Part shown: positions 7,163-15,279 of the stretch, piece after piece
Layout: each line of letters starts with the position of its first letter
Position numbering within the stretch: position 1 is the stretch's first letter
Assembly (NCBI GenBank): GCA_017457155.1
Contig: JAFTHZ010000025.1
Span: 31,426-95,425 of the forward strand
Source: Ruminococcus sp.
GTDB lineage: Bacteria; Bacillota; Clostridia; Oscillospirales; Acutalibacteraceae
Length of the DNA: 64,000 bases
Direction of reading: 5' to 3'
Made by a program: the position numbers and the translations under genes
The notes under the pieces: generated by a model
What the model was told of the DNA's origin: nothing
Seen by the model: only the letters and a program-made list of their open reading frames with translations
Database searches by the model: none

Positions 7163-7828
7163 ATGTGCCTTAAGGATTTTGATATGGCTTTGGTTGAGGA
7201 AACCATGGCGAATCTTGAGAAAAATAATATGAAACCGTATTTCTGTGAGACATCCGCACAGGCAAAGGAGCTGGTTGAGAGCCTGCTCTCAAAGGGCGAT
7301 GCAGTGGCTTGCGGAGGTTCCCAGACTCTGAAGCAGACAGGGATATCACAGCTTCTTGACAGCGGCGAGTATAACTTTATTGACCGCAACAAGGCATCAA
7401 CTGCAGAAGAGATAGAGGAAGTTTTCCTCAATTCTTTCAGAGCAGATGCGTATCTTATGAGCACAAATGCCCTCACCCGAGACGGAGTGCTCTACAATGT
7501 GGACGGCAACTCAAACCGCGTTGCAGCTTTGCTGTACGGACCCAAAAGCGTTATTGTTGTCTGTGGATACAACAAGATTGTGGATACTCTGGACGAGGCT
7601 GTCCTCAGAGTTAAGAAGGTGGCAGCCCCCCTCAATACCCAGCGACTTCTGACAGGTTCCTACTGTCAGAGCGCAGGCGAGTGTGCCTCCCTGCGACAGG
7701 ATGGTTCTGCCATGTGCGACGGTTGTGCAGGTTCAGGTCGAATCTGCTGCAACTATGTTGTCACAGCTCAGCAGCGCAAGAAAGACAGAATCAAGGTTAT
7801 TATCGTAGGAGAGCAGTTGGGTTACTGA
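7163..7828 (+). CDS. LUD-domain (LutC/YkgG-like) protein
   Basis: This 221-residue protein has a LUD domain (formerly DUF162). ACGGSQTLKQTG lies near residue 50, the strand FRADAYLMSTNALTRDG at about 95, and VIVVCGYNKIV at about 135. A Cys-rich C-terminal segment (SYCQSAGEC, then CDGCAGSGRICCNY) recalls an Fe-S or redox site. Lactate-utilisation LutC works with LutA and LutB, but neither is nearby, so the role in this organism is unknown. The start follows GGGAAG. A hairpin 26 bp downstream ends the transcript. Confidence 0.85.
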   Translation: MCLKDFDMALVEETMANLEKNNMKPYFCETSAQAKELVESLLSKGDAVACGGSQTLKQTGISQLLDSGEYNFIDRNKASTAEEIEEVFLNSFRADAYLMSTNALTRDGVLYNVDGNSNRVAALLYGPKSVIVVCGYNKIVDTLDEAVLRVKKVAAPLNTQRLLTGSYCQSAGECASLRQDGSAMCDGCAGSGRICCNYVVTAQQRKKDRIKVIIVGEQLGY

Positions 7829-7853
7829 TAACCCCTATGTACAGATACCGTGA

Positions 7854-7881
7854 CTATCCTCCGAGGTGACTCGGAGGATAG
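7854..7881. terminator. Bidirectional hairpin between LUD gene and microprotein
   Basis: CTATCCTCCGA and TCGGAGGATAG form a perfect 11-bp stem around GGTGAC. The gene pair is convergent, so it can end both transcripts, though the flanks are not strongly T-rich. Confidence 0.6.
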
Positions 7882-7903
7882 CTGATAATACTTAACCTTC
7901 AGA

Positions 7904-8047
7904 TTATCTGTTCTGGTTTTTATTCTGATTTTTGTTCTGATTGTTATTGTTATTCTGGTTTCTGTTCTGGTTGTTATTGTTCTGATTATTGTTATTCTGA
8001 TTGTTGTTCTGGTTTTTGTTCTGATTATTATTGTTCTGGTTGTTCAT
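7904..8047 (-). CDS. Asn/Gln-rich microprotein
   Basis: The 47-residue frame consists of Met followed only by Asn, Gln, Lys and Arg: 27 or more Asn, with Gln every three to six residues and a few basic residues (NQNKNQN, NQNRNQN). AAAGGGAGG lies 10 bp before ATG8047, an excellent ribosome binding site. Both AAC and AAT codons are used, so this is not a simple triplet expansion. There is no signal peptide. I recognise no family. The composition is prion-like and suggests self-assembly or a coat or matrix role, which is inference only. Confidence 0.7.
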   Translation of the reverse strand: MNNQNNNNQNKNQNNNQNNNNQNNNNQNRNQNNNNNQNKNQNKNQNR

Positions 8048-8101
8048 TGATGGACACCTCCCTTTTGATGATATTATCTGCACTCAGTGGTGGTTTATAC
8101 A

Positions 8102-9439
8102 ATGGAAGAGTTTTTTATGCGTATGGCAGAGATTCTCTCTGCTGATGAATTGGAAATTTTCAGAAAAGAATATGACAAGCCTGCCTGCAAGGGTATCAGG
8201 GTCAACACCCTCAAATGTTCTTTGGACAAGCTAAAGAGGATTCTCTCTATAGCTGACAACAGGACGCCTTTTTGCAGTGAGGGCTTTTATCTGGACTCAG
8301 AGTCCCACATAAACGGCAACAACTCTCTTCATCATGCAGGAGCTTTTTATTTTCAGGAGCCTTCTGCAATGTCAGCGGTGAGCGTTCTGTCGCCAAAACC
8401 GGGAGACAGGGTGCTTGATCTGTGCGCGGCCCCCGGCGGCAAAAGCACACAGATTGCATCGGCATTATGCGGTGAGGGACTTCTGTGGAGCAACGAAATT
8501 GTCCGCAACAGAGCCACAATACTCATGTCCAACATTGAACGTTGCGGTGTGTCAAATGCTGTAGTGTCATCATCAGACCCGGAGAGTCTGTGTGCGGGAC
8601 TGAGCGGATTCTTCGACAAGGTGCTTGTGGATGCTCCTTGTTCAGGGGAGGGAATGTTCCGCAGAGATCCCGAGGCAAAGGATGAATGGAGCCCCGAGCA
8701 TTCCGATTCCTGTGCTGTCCGCCAGCTGAAGATACTGGAAAGCGCAAAGAAAGCTCTGAGACCCTCAGGTGTTCTGGTTTATTCAACCTGTACTTTCTCA
8801 TATGCAGAGAACGAGGGTGTTATCCTGGAATTTTTGCGCAATAACCCTGACTTTGAACTTGTGGATTGTGAGGAGAAATTCGGCAGGAGGACTCTCGACG
8901 GACTTGCCTGCAGGATTTTTCCCATGGATGGTGGCGAAGGTCACTTTGCGGCAAAGCTGAGAAAGCGTGCGTCTGAATACACAGACACATATAAACCTTC
9001 TTGCGTACCACATACTCCTAAGGATAAAATCCCTGATGTTGTAACGGATTTCCTTTTGGAGACTTTTTTTGATGTATCACCCTACTCAAGGCTTATGGTC
9101 CATTCGGACAAGGTATATGCTCTGCCCGAGGGTTGCCCTGAGTTTAAGGGACTGGGAGTAATCCGTGCAGGAGTGCTTGTGGGAGAGATAAAGAAGAACT
9201 ACTTTGAACCCGCACATGCTCTGTATATGTCTGCAGAAAAAAGCAATCTCAGACGAGTGCTTGAGCTATCCCTTGAGGATGAGAGGGTGGGAAGTTTCCT
9301 CCGAGGAGAGGAAATCCCTGCTCCTGAATGTGAGAAGGGATACAACGCAGTTTTAGTTGAGGGTATGACTCTGGGATTTGGAAAAGTCAGCGGCGGAAGA
9401 CTGAAGAACAAATACCCTAAGGGTCTGAGAATATTTTGA
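8102..9439 (+). CDS. rRNA (cytosine-C5-)-methyltransferase, RsmB/RsmF family
   Basis: This 445-residue enzyme methylates a cytosine of rRNA using S-adenosylmethionine. The SAM site is VLDLCAAPGGKSTQIAS at about residue 110. Motif IV, VDAPCSGEGMFRRDP, and motif VI, YSTCTFSYAENE, hold the two conserved cysteines. The C-terminal 150 residues match the RsmF/YebU-type PUA-like extension, ending KYPKGLRIF. ATG8102 is chosen over the upstream GTG8087 because homology-like sequence starts there; the binding site is weak. It is followed after 14 bp by ksgA, so the two rRNA methylases are probably co-transcribed. Confidence 0.88.
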   Translation: MEEFFMRMAEILSADELEIFRKEYDKPACKGIRVNTLKCSLDKLKRILSIADNRTPFCSEGFYLDSESHINGNNSLHHAGAFYFQEPSAMSAVSVLSPKPGDRVLDLCAAPGGKSTQIASALCGEGLLWSNEIVRNRATILMSNIERCGVSNAVVSSSDPESLCAGLSGFFDKVLVDAPCSGEGMFRRDPEAKDEWSPEHSDSCAVRQLKILESAKKALRPSGVLVYSTCTFSYAENEGVILEFLRNNPDFELVDCEEKFGRRTLDGLACRIFPMDGGEGHFAAKLRKRASEYTDTYKPSCVPHTPKDKIPDVVTDFLLETFFDVSPYSRLMVHSDKVYALPEGCPEFKGLGVIRAGVLVGEIKKNYFEPAHALYMSAEKSNLRRVLELSLEDERVGSFLRGEEIPAPECEKGYNAVLVEGMTLGFGKVSGGRLKNKYPKGLRIF

Positions 9440-9453
9440 TTTGAGGAACAGAT

Positions 9454-10317
9454 ATGGACAGATTGTCTGATATAGGTGAGATAAAAAGAATAATGGAAGA
9501 GTCCGGCTTCAGCTTCTCTAAGGCTTTGGGCCAGAACTTCCTTGTCAATCCCTCTGTGTGTCCCCGTATGGCACAGATGTGCGGAGCTGACAGTGAGTGT
9601 GGAGTGCTGGAGGTAGGCCCCGGTATTGGAGTGCTTACCAACGAGCTGTGCAAGGTAGCAAAAAAGGTAGTGGCGGTTGAGCTTGACAAACGTCTTCCTG
9701 AGATACTTGCAAAGACACTCTCCGACCACGATAACGTAAAGATAATCAGCGGAGATATAATGGAGCTTGACCTGCATGCTCTTATCGCAGAGGAGTTTGA
9801 GGGTATGGATGTGGTGGTGTGTGCCAACCTTCCATACTATATCACATCTCCTGTTATTATGAAGCTTCTTGAGGAGAGACTCCCTATCAAAGCGCTGACC
9901 GTAATGGTCCAGAAGGAGGCGGCAGACCGCCTCTGTGCACAGATGGGAACAAGGGCCGCAGGAGCTGTGACGGCAGCGGTCAGATACTACAGCGAGCCGA
10001 AGCTGCTATTCAAGGTTTCTGCAGGATCATTTATGCCTGCGCCCAAGGTGGATTCAGCGGTCATCCGACTTGATATTCATAAGGAGCCCTTGTTTGAGGT
10101 GAAGGACGAGAAACTGTATTTCAGAGTAGTCAGAGGGGCTTTCTCTCAGCGCAGGAAAACAGTGACAAATTCTCTGTCCTCTATTCTGGGAATCGATAAG
10201 GCCACTGTCACAAAGGCAGCCCAGACAGCAGGAGTGAATCCGCTGTCCCGTCCTGAGCAGATGGAGCTTAGGGATTTTGCGTTGCTTGCTGATGCTATTT
10301 GGGAGGTGACAAGATGA
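9454..10317 (+). CDS. rsmA: 16S rRNA (adenine1518/1519-N6)-dimethyltransferase
   Basis: This 287-residue enzyme dimethylates two adjacent adenines in the 3' terminal hairpin of 16S rRNA during small-subunit assembly. The diagnostic sequence runs KALGQNFLVNP at residue 25, VLEVGPGIGVLT (SAM site) at about 50, then CANLPYYITSPV (the NLPY catalytic motif) at about 123. The helical C-terminal domain contains FSQRRKTVTNSL. Length is standard. It follows the RsmF-like gene and overlaps the next gene by 4 bp (ATGA), so translational coupling is likely. Confidence 0.97.
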   Translation: MDRLSDIGEIKRIMEESGFSFSKALGQNFLVNPSVCPRMAQMCGADSECGVLEVGPGIGVLTNELCKVAKKVVAVELDKRLPEILAKTLSDHDNVKIISGDIMELDLHALIAEEFEGMDVVVCANLPYYITSPVIMKLLEERLPIKALTVMVQKEAADRLCAQMGTRAAGAVTAAVRYYSEPKLLFKVSAGSFMPAPKVDSAVIRLDIHKEPLFEVKDEKLYFRVVRGAFSQRRKTVTNSLSSILGIDKATVTKAAQTAGVNPLSRPEQMELRDFALLADAIWEVTR

Positions 10318-10634
10318 AGGTAGAAATGATAAGCTGGATTGCTTTTGCTATGGGAGTTTTCCTTTTTGTAGTGGGAATTGTGATCTGGGCAGGAAAGAAG
10401 ATAGATATGGTTCACGGAGACGATTCCTCCAAGGTGGCAGAGCGGGATATTGTCCCCTATGCACGGATACTGGGTATAGGTGTTATGGTGCTTGCTCTGG
10501 CGGTGATGGCCTACGGAGTGCTCAGCTGTTTTCCCGCGGTTGCGGTATACTGGCAGTACATCGCAGTGGGAACCCTCGGCGCAGCGGGAATTATCATTCT
10601 CATAATCGGACACAAAAAATACTTTCCCGACTAA
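10314..10634 (+). CDS. DUF3784-type membrane protein
   Basis: This 106-residue protein has three hydrophobic segments (about residues 6-25, 50-70 and 80-100). The loop GKKIDMVHGDD after the first segment is typical of DUF3784 proteins. Function is unknown. The start at ATG10314 overlaps the ksgA stop, so it is the last gene of the methyltransferase transcript unless it continues into the 10681 gene 46 bp later. Confidence 0.75.
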   Translation: MKVEMISWIAFAMGVFLFVVGIVIWAGKKIDMVHGDDSSKVAERDIVPYARILGIGVMVLALAVMAYGVLSCFPAVAVYWQYIAVGTLGAAGIIILIIGHKKYFPD

Positions 10635-10680
10635 CTCGGAAAAGCACAGGTAATAAACATATAAAAAAAGGAGAAAGAAT

Positions 10681-10932
10681 ATGCTTGAATTCAAATTTGA
10701 TACACAGCTTCTGATTGCAGGAGAGGACCTTAACGAGGATGCTATTGACAGCTATATCCGAGAGAACATAAAAGGGGATTGCCTCATTGCAGTAGGTGAC
10801 GAAGACCTGATCAAAATCCACTATCACACCAACGAGCCCTGGGATGTGCTTTCATACTGTGCCACACTTGGTGAGATTCACGATATTGTGGTCGAGAATA
10901 TGGAGCGCCAGGAAGCAGGACTCAAGGGCTGA
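10681..10932 (+). CDS. Stand-alone FakA/YloV middle-domain-like protein
   Basis: The 83-residue protein resembles the middle domain of the fatty-acid kinase subunit FakA (YloV, DAK2 family). The segments FDTQLLIAGEDLNEDAI, IAVGDEDLIKIHYHTNEP and EIHDIVVENMERQ match the pattern 'VVGDEDLVKVHVHTN.P...' followed by 'I.NM..Q'. The kinase and DegV-like parts are absent. AAAAAGGAG precedes the start and a strong terminator follows, so it is a complete small gene. A binding or regulatory role for fatty-acid phosphorylation is possible but unproven. Confidence 0.7.
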   Translation: MLEFKFDTQLLIAGEDLNEDAIDSYIRENIKGDCLIAVGDEDLIKIHYHTNEPWDVLSYCATLGEIHDIVVENMERQEAGLKG

Positions 10933-10950
10933 TATCCTCAGTGATAAAAA

Positions 10951-10990
10951 ACAACAGGAGCTGTGAATTAAGAATCACAGCTCCTGTTGT
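10951..10990. terminator. Bidirectional terminator between convergent genes
   Basis: A perfect 16-bp stem (ACAACAGGAGCTGTGA with TCACAGCTCCTGTTGT) has an 8-nt loop and A/T tracts on both sides. It separates the 10681 gene from the convergent dockerin gene. Confidence 0.9.
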
Positions 10991-11026
10991 TTATGTGGGG
11001 AAGGGGTGAGCTCCCCTCATTTTTAC

Positions 11027-12685
11027 TCAGATAATGCCAACGAGGAATTTCTGGATAGCAGTGGCATCCTTTACGTTGACAGTGTTGTCGGCGTTGAAGT
11101 CTGCAACACTCAGATTCTGTGCACCCAGGGTTATGATGGATGCCAGATGCTTCTGGATGGCGGTTGCGTCCTTTACGTTGATGGTATTGTCCAGGTTGAC
11201 ATCACCAATGTCGTAGAGGAAGTCGTAGTTATAGTGGAAGGTAGCGTTGAGCAGATTTTCGTTGCCGCTATTGTTAAATAATACATAGCTCCAGTCCTTC
11301 TCGCTGCCTCCATAATATACATCGGTGAGGCTTGTGCATTTTAAGAAGGCGTTGGGCTCAACAGTCTGCAGTGTATCCGCAATATAAACCTTCTTCAGGT
11401 TTGTACATTTGTTGAAAGCATGGTGATCGATATATGTTACACTCTTGAGCACTACAGTTTCCAGAGAAGTACAATTCTGGAACGCACCGTACATCAGATC
11501 GTTCAGACCTGTGCCTACTTCTACTGTCTTAAGGGAGGTGCAACCCTCGAATGTGCACAGGGAAATAGTGGTGACAAAGTCCGGGAGAACGATGCTTTCA
11601 AGTGAGGTACAGTTTTGGAAACATCCATAGAGTTCCCTGAGTTTGTCCGGGAACTCAATGTCGGTCAGCGAAGAACAATCAGAGAATGCCCCGCCGTCGA
11701 TTGTTTCAACATTGGCACCGAGTTTTATACTCTTGAGAGAAGTATTTTCAAGGAAAGCATACATAGGAACAGTTTTTACTCCGTCTCCTATTGTAAGTGA
11801 TTCAAGTGAGTCACAATAAGCGAAACAGTTGGACTCAATTGTGGTTACATTGTCAGGAATGTCAACGGATAGGAGGGAGTCACAGTTCTCAAATGCAGCT
11901 ATGCCTAAGAAACTGATTCCGTTTCCGAAGTCAATGCTTTCTACTCCTGAATTGCTGAATGAATCAGTTCCGATCTTTTCAAGAGAATCGGGGAAAGCAA
12001 TACTGCTTAGATTTGTTGTATTTAGAAAAGCCTGGTATTCAATTTTTGTGAGTGAGTCGTTCAGAGTTACTTCCTCCAGAGAGGTGCAATCCTCAAAAGC
12101 ACGTTGTCCAACAGTTAATATATTGCTTCCGAAGGTTACTGTTTCAAGGTTTGTACATTCTACGAAGCAACAGGCGGGAATCAATGTTATTCCGTCACCC
12201 AGAGTAACATCTGTGAGTCTTGTGCAGTATGCAAAGGCGCTGTCACCGATTGAAGTTACATTGTCGGGGATATCCAAGGTCCTGAGGGCACTGCATTTTC
12301 TAAAGGCATCTCCATATATAGTAGTCAGTCCTTTGCCGAAGGTGACAGAAGAAAGCTTTGTGCAGTTGTAAAAAGCTCCGTTAGGATAACCATAGATGGT
12401 AACTACGCTGTCAGGAATGGTGACACCTGTCATATACTGACATTCGTAGAATGCTTTATTTCCGATTTCGGTTACGGGATAACCACCCAGAGTGGAGGGG
12501 ATGGTAACCTTGCCGCTGATATAGTCGTCAACGTCGGTGATCATGGCTTTGCCGTCTTTTACCTGATAGGTGTAGTATCCTTCGGTTGCAGTTTCTGCTG
12601 CTGAAACTCCAGTCATAGGAATACAGCACAGCAGAGTCAGAAGTGCAAGAGCGACTGATAAGATCTTCTTAGTGAATTTTGACAT
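11027..12685 (-). CDS. Secreted BspA-type LRR protein with C-terminal dockerin (second)
   Basis: The 552-residue protein has a signal peptide (MSKFTKKILSVALALLTLLCC, then a VSAAET cleavage region). About eighteen LRR_5 repeats of the form 'IPD.VT.IG..AF..CT.L..V.LG' fill residues 60-470. The last 55 residues are a dockerin with calcium loops GDVNLDNTINVKDA and DFNADNTVNVKDA. The loops carry Asn-Thr where the other dockerins here have Gly-Asp or Gly-Asn. ATG12685 is chosen over earlier in-frame codons because GGGAGAGAT precedes it and the signal peptide begins there. A good promoter with an operator in its spacer links it to the divergent regulator at 12788. Confidence 0.92.
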   Translation of the reverse strand: MSKFTKKILSVALALLTLLCCIPMTGVSAAETATEGYYTYQVKDGKAMITDVDDYISGKVTIPSTLGGYPVTEIGNKAFYECQYMTGVTIPDSVVTIYGYPNGAFYNCTKLSSVTFGKGLTTIYGDAFRKCSALRTLDIPDNVTSIGDSAFAYCTRLTDVTLGDGITLIPACCFVECTNLETVTFGSNILTVGQRAFEDCTSLEEVTLNDSLTKIEYQAFLNTTNLSSIAFPDSLEKIGTDSFSNSGVESIDFGNGISFLGIAAFENCDSLLSVDIPDNVTTIESNCFAYCDSLESLTIGDGVKTVPMYAFLENTSLKSIKLGANVETIDGGAFSDCSSLTDIEFPDKLRELYGCFQNCTSLESIVLPDFVTTISLCTFEGCTSLKTVEVGTGLNDLMYGAFQNCTSLETVVLKSVTYIDHHAFNKCTNLKKVYIADTLQTVEPNAFLKCTSLTDVYYGGSEKDWSYVLFNNSGNENLLNATFHYNYDFLYDIGDVNLDNTINVKDATAIQKHLASIITLGAQNLSVADFNADNTVNVKDATAIQKFLVGII

Positions 12686-12716
12686 AATATCTCTCCCTGC
12701 ATATTGGTTTATAAAC

Positions 12717-12745
12717 ATTTTAACCTGATACAGGTTAAAAGTCAA
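12717..12745 (-). promoter_or_regulatory. Promoter of the second LRR-dockerin gene
   Basis: On the minus strand TTGACT (12745-12740) and TAAAAT (12722-12717) are spaced by exactly 17 bp. The spacer holds a 15-bp palindrome. Confidence 0.75.
12722..12736. promoter_or_regulatory. Operator 1 of the XRE/dockerin pair
   Basis: AACCTGATACAGGTT is a perfect 6-bp inverted repeat around ATA. It sits between the -35 and -10 boxes of the dockerin gene, where bound protein would block transcription. Confidence 0.75.
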
Positions 12746-12746
12746 T

Positions 12747-12761
12747 AACCTGTATCGGGTT
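12747..12761. promoter_or_regulatory. Operator 2 of the XRE/dockerin pair
   Basis: AACCTGTATCGGGTT matches operator 1 with one arm mismatch. The centres are 25 bp apart. It lies next to the dockerin -35 box and close to a TATAAT box at 12765-12770 that probably serves the XRE gene. Confidence 0.75.
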
Positions 12762-12787
12762 GCATATAATCAAATTGGGTGATTGTT

Positions 12788-13000
12788 ATGTACAAACGAA
12801 TTCGGGACCTGCGTGAAGACTGCGACCTGAATCAGACCCAGGTCGCCCAAATGCTTGGAATGTCCCAGACAGGATATTCCAAATACGAGACAGGCGAGAA
12901 CGACCTGCCTACGTCTGTGCTTATCAAGCTGGCGGATTTCTATGACACAAGCGTAGACTACCTGCTCAACAGGACAGACGAAAAGAAGAGATACCCATGA
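12788..13000 (+). CDS. Small XRE-family regulator
   Basis: This 70-residue protein is a bare Cro/CI helix-turn-helix: RIRDLREDCDLNQTQVAQMLG, then MSQTGYSKYETGENDLP and ADFYDTSVDYLLNRTD. There is no effector domain. Such proteins are common one-domain clostridial regulators. It diverges from the LRR-dockerin gene across two matching palindromes, and is the obvious candidate to bind them, controlling itself and the dockerin gene. ATG12788 follows GGGTGA. A terminator ends the gene after 18 bp, so it is monocistronic. Confidence 0.88.
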   Translation: MYKRIRDLREDCDLNQTQVAQMLGMSQTGYSKYETGENDLPTSVLIKLADFYDTSVDYLLNRTDEKKRYP

Positions 13001-13017
13001 TGATTATACCAATGAAA

Positions 13018-13053
13018 AAACAGGAGCTGTAGTTTTGTGCTACGGCTCCTGTT
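13018..13053. terminator. Terminator between the XRE gene and argS
   Basis: AAACAGGAGCTGTAG pairs with CTACGGCTCCTGTTT with one wobble. A/T tracts flank both sides, so it can serve both convergent genes. The stem shares ACAGGAGCTGT with the terminator at 10951. Confidence 0.85.
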
Positions 13054-13081
13054 TTGTGTATGTTTTATCTGATTTTAATAA

Positions 13082-14818
13082 TTACATCTTCTCGGGGCAG
13101 GATACAGAGAACATTGTGAGAACGTTCTTGATGACTGAACGTACAGCACTGCACAGTGCCAGTCTTGCCTGAGTGAGGGACTCCTCGCCACACTTTACTC
13201 TGTGAGCATTGTAGAACTTGTGGAAGAGGGTTGCAAGTGTTGTTACGTATCTGGTGATGCGAGTGGGGTCATAGGCTGCAGCAGCAGACTCGATCTCATC
13301 AGTATATGCTGCCAGATGATGGATAAGCTCCAGCTCCTCTGTCTCCTTGAGGAGCATCAGCTCCTGTGTTGTACAGTTGCGCTTTGTGACACCGTCTGCC
13401 TCCAGATTGCGGAAGATACTGCAGATTCTTGCATGTGCATACTGAACGTAGTATACGGGGTTCTGGTTGTCCTGAGTAACAGCCAGGTCAAGATCGAAGT
13501 CCATCTGGGTGTTTGCTTCTCTTGTGTTGAACATAAAGCGTGTGCTGTCAACAGGAACCTCGTCCAGCAGGTCGGACAGCTGGATGGCCTTGCCTGTACG
13601 CTTGCTCATCTTGACGATCTCGCCGCCCTGCATAAGCTTTACAAGCTGCATGAGGACGATGTCCAGTTTGTCGCCGTTGTAGCCGATGGCATCCATAGCA
13701 CCCTTCATTCTCATAACATGACCATGGTGATCAGCACCCCAGATGTTTATGCAGGTGTCAAAGCCTCTGTCAAACTTGTCCTTGTGATAAGCAATATCAG
13801 CAGCAAAGTATGTGGGGTTGCCGTTGGCACGGATAAGTACGTCATCCTTCAGCTCCAACTTGTCGATCTCGTCCTGAGTCTTGCCCTGAGCAAGAAGCTT
13901 CTCTGTGAGGATCTGGATGTTCTTGTACCAGAGGGCGCCTTCCTTCTCATAGGTGAGACCCTTCTCTGTGAGGATATCAATAACTTCTTTTACCTTGCCT
14001 GAATTATGAAGCTCGCTCTCGAAGAACCACTTGTCATACTCGATGCGGTACTTCTTCATATCAGCCTGCATCTTTGCGATGTTCTTGGGCAGAGCGTAGT
14101 CTACCAGGGCTTGCTTTCTGGTATCGGACTCCTCGCTCAGGAACTTGTCGCCGTGGATTTCTGCGAACTCCTTTGCAAGATCGGTGATATCGCCACCCTG
14201 ATATCCGTCCTCGGGGAACTGGGTATCGGGGATGTATATCTGCAGGTATCTTGCCTCCAGAGAGTTTGCAAATTTCTCAATCTGGTTACCTGCGTCATTT
14301 ACGTAGAACTCTCTGTATACATCATAGCCTGCCTTCTGCAGTACTGCAGCAAGACAATCTCCCAGAGCACCGCCGCGGGCGTTGCCCATGTGCATGGGTC
14401 CTGTGGGGTTTGCAGAGACGAACTCAACCATATATTTCTTGTTCTGTCCGTAATCGCTGTTGCCGTAGTCTGCGCCCTTTTCCTCGATTTCTGCGATGAC
14501 CTGTGCAAAGTACTCGGCCTTCAGGAAGAAGTTCAGAAAGCCTGCGCCTGCTGCCTCACATCTGTCAAAGAGTGTGTCCTTAAGCTCAATGCTGTCAACG
14601 ATCGCCTGGGCAATCTTGATGGGAGCCATGCGGAACACTCTGGCTCCTGCCATGGCGGCGTTCGATGCCAGGTCACCGTTGGCGCGGTTTGCGGGAGCTT
14701 CGATGATGAACTCGGGCACCTGTGCCTGAGGAAGAAGTCCCTGTTCCATAGCTTTCTCAAAAGCTTTGTTTATTGCTTCTCTCAGCTGAATCTGAGCCTG
14801 TGCTGATGTTTTTGACAT
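13082..14818 (-). CDS. argS: Arginyl-tRNA synthetase
   Basis: This 578-residue class I synthetase attaches arginine to tRNA-Arg. It has the N-terminal Add-1 domain (residues 1-110) and the HIGH-type motif in NPTGPMHMGNARGGALGD at about residue 130. The KMSKR loop (VKMSKRTGKAI) lies at about 395, and the C-terminal anticodon-binding DALR domain ends the protein. ATG14818 is preceded by GAGGTAAAC. An in-frame upstream extension is rejected because it is antisense to the DUF1934 gene. It is the last gene of murI-DUF1934-argS, with a 2-bp gap after DUF1934. Confidence 0.97.
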   Translation of the reverse strand: MSKTSAQAQIQLREAINKAFEKAMEQGLLPQAQVPEFIIEAPANRANGDLASNAAMAGARVFRMAPIKIAQAIVDSIELKDTLFDRCEAAGAGFLNFFLKAEYFAQVIAEIEEKGADYGNSDYGQNKKYMVEFVSANPTGPMHMGNARGGALGDCLAAVLQKAGYDVYREFYVNDAGNQIEKFANSLEARYLQIYIPDTQFPEDGYQGGDITDLAKEFAEIHGDKFLSEESDTRKQALVDYALPKNIAKMQADMKKYRIEYDKWFFESELHNSGKVKEVIDILTEKGLTYEKEGALWYKNIQILTEKLLAQGKTQDEIDKLELKDDVLIRANGNPTYFAADIAYHKDKFDRGFDTCINIWGADHHGHVMRMKGAMDAIGYNGDKLDIVLMQLVKLMQGGEIVKMSKRTGKAIQLSDLLDEVPVDSTRFMFNTREANTQMDFDLDLAVTQDNQNPVYYVQYAHARICSIFRNLEADGVTKRNCTTQELMLLKETEELELIHHLAAYTDEIESAAAAYDPTRITRYVTTLATLFHKFYNAHRVKCGEESLTQARLALCSAVRSVIKNVLTMFSVSCPEKM

Positions 14819-14820
14819 TT

Positions 14821-15261
14821 TCAGTTTACCTCTTTTTCTGTAACTTTTATATAAATCTCGTTTTTGCTTACCAGTCCTGCGTTGAAGTCCAGCGTGTAGC
14901 TTGCCCGCAGGGTGCCGCCTTTCTCTGTGAGGCAGTTGACTACCGTGTCGGTGAATACCCCTACGGTCAGGTCTCCGAACATAGTGTTGTAGTGGCACTG
15001 GTGACGTCGGCCCTTCTCCAGTATGAGTCGGGACTGGGCAGGACCGCTGCGGATAACCGTCAGGGTGTCACCCTCTACCCTCACGGTGTTGTGAAAGCAG
15101 ATGTCGGGATTGTCGTTGTCGTATTCCTTGTATCTTATACAGTGGGTATTTTCCTCGGTCACATATTCGCCGCCTGTGGTGAGTTTTATGCTCTCCTTTT
15201 CGCCGTCGATGATCTGTGTGCCCGTTACGGAGATTAAGAAGTTGTCTTTCATATTCATCAT
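14821..15261 (-). CDS. DUF1934 (YwiB-like) beta-barrel protein
   Basis: This 146-residue lipocalin-like small beta-barrel belongs to DUF1934, a Firmicutes family regularly encoded next to argS. The segments ISVTGTQIIDGEKESIKLTT, NTVRVEGDTLTVIRSG and LRASYTLDF fit the family pattern. There is no signal peptide. Function is unknown; the linkage to argS is the main clue. It sits between murI (18-bp gap) and argS. Confidence 0.88.
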   Translation of the reverse strand: MMNMKDNFLISVTGTQIIDGEKESIKLTTGGEYVTEENTHCIRYKEYDNDNPDICFHNTVRVEGDTLTVIRSGPAQSRLILEKGRRHQCHYNTMFGDLTVGVFTDTVVNCLTEKGGTLRASYTLDFNAGLVSKNEIYIKVTEKEVN

Positions 15262-15279
15262 TCCGTTTATGTATTTATA

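Noticed and set aside
7911-8047. Low-complexity sequence as a microsatellite
   Set aside because: The reading frame has mixed synonymous codons, a stop and a strong ribosome binding site, so it was called as a gene.
14819-14998. In-frame 60-codon extension of argS
   Set aside because: It is out of frame with, and inside, the DUF1934 gene; the true start has GAGGTAAAC upstream and matches the ArgRS N-terminus.
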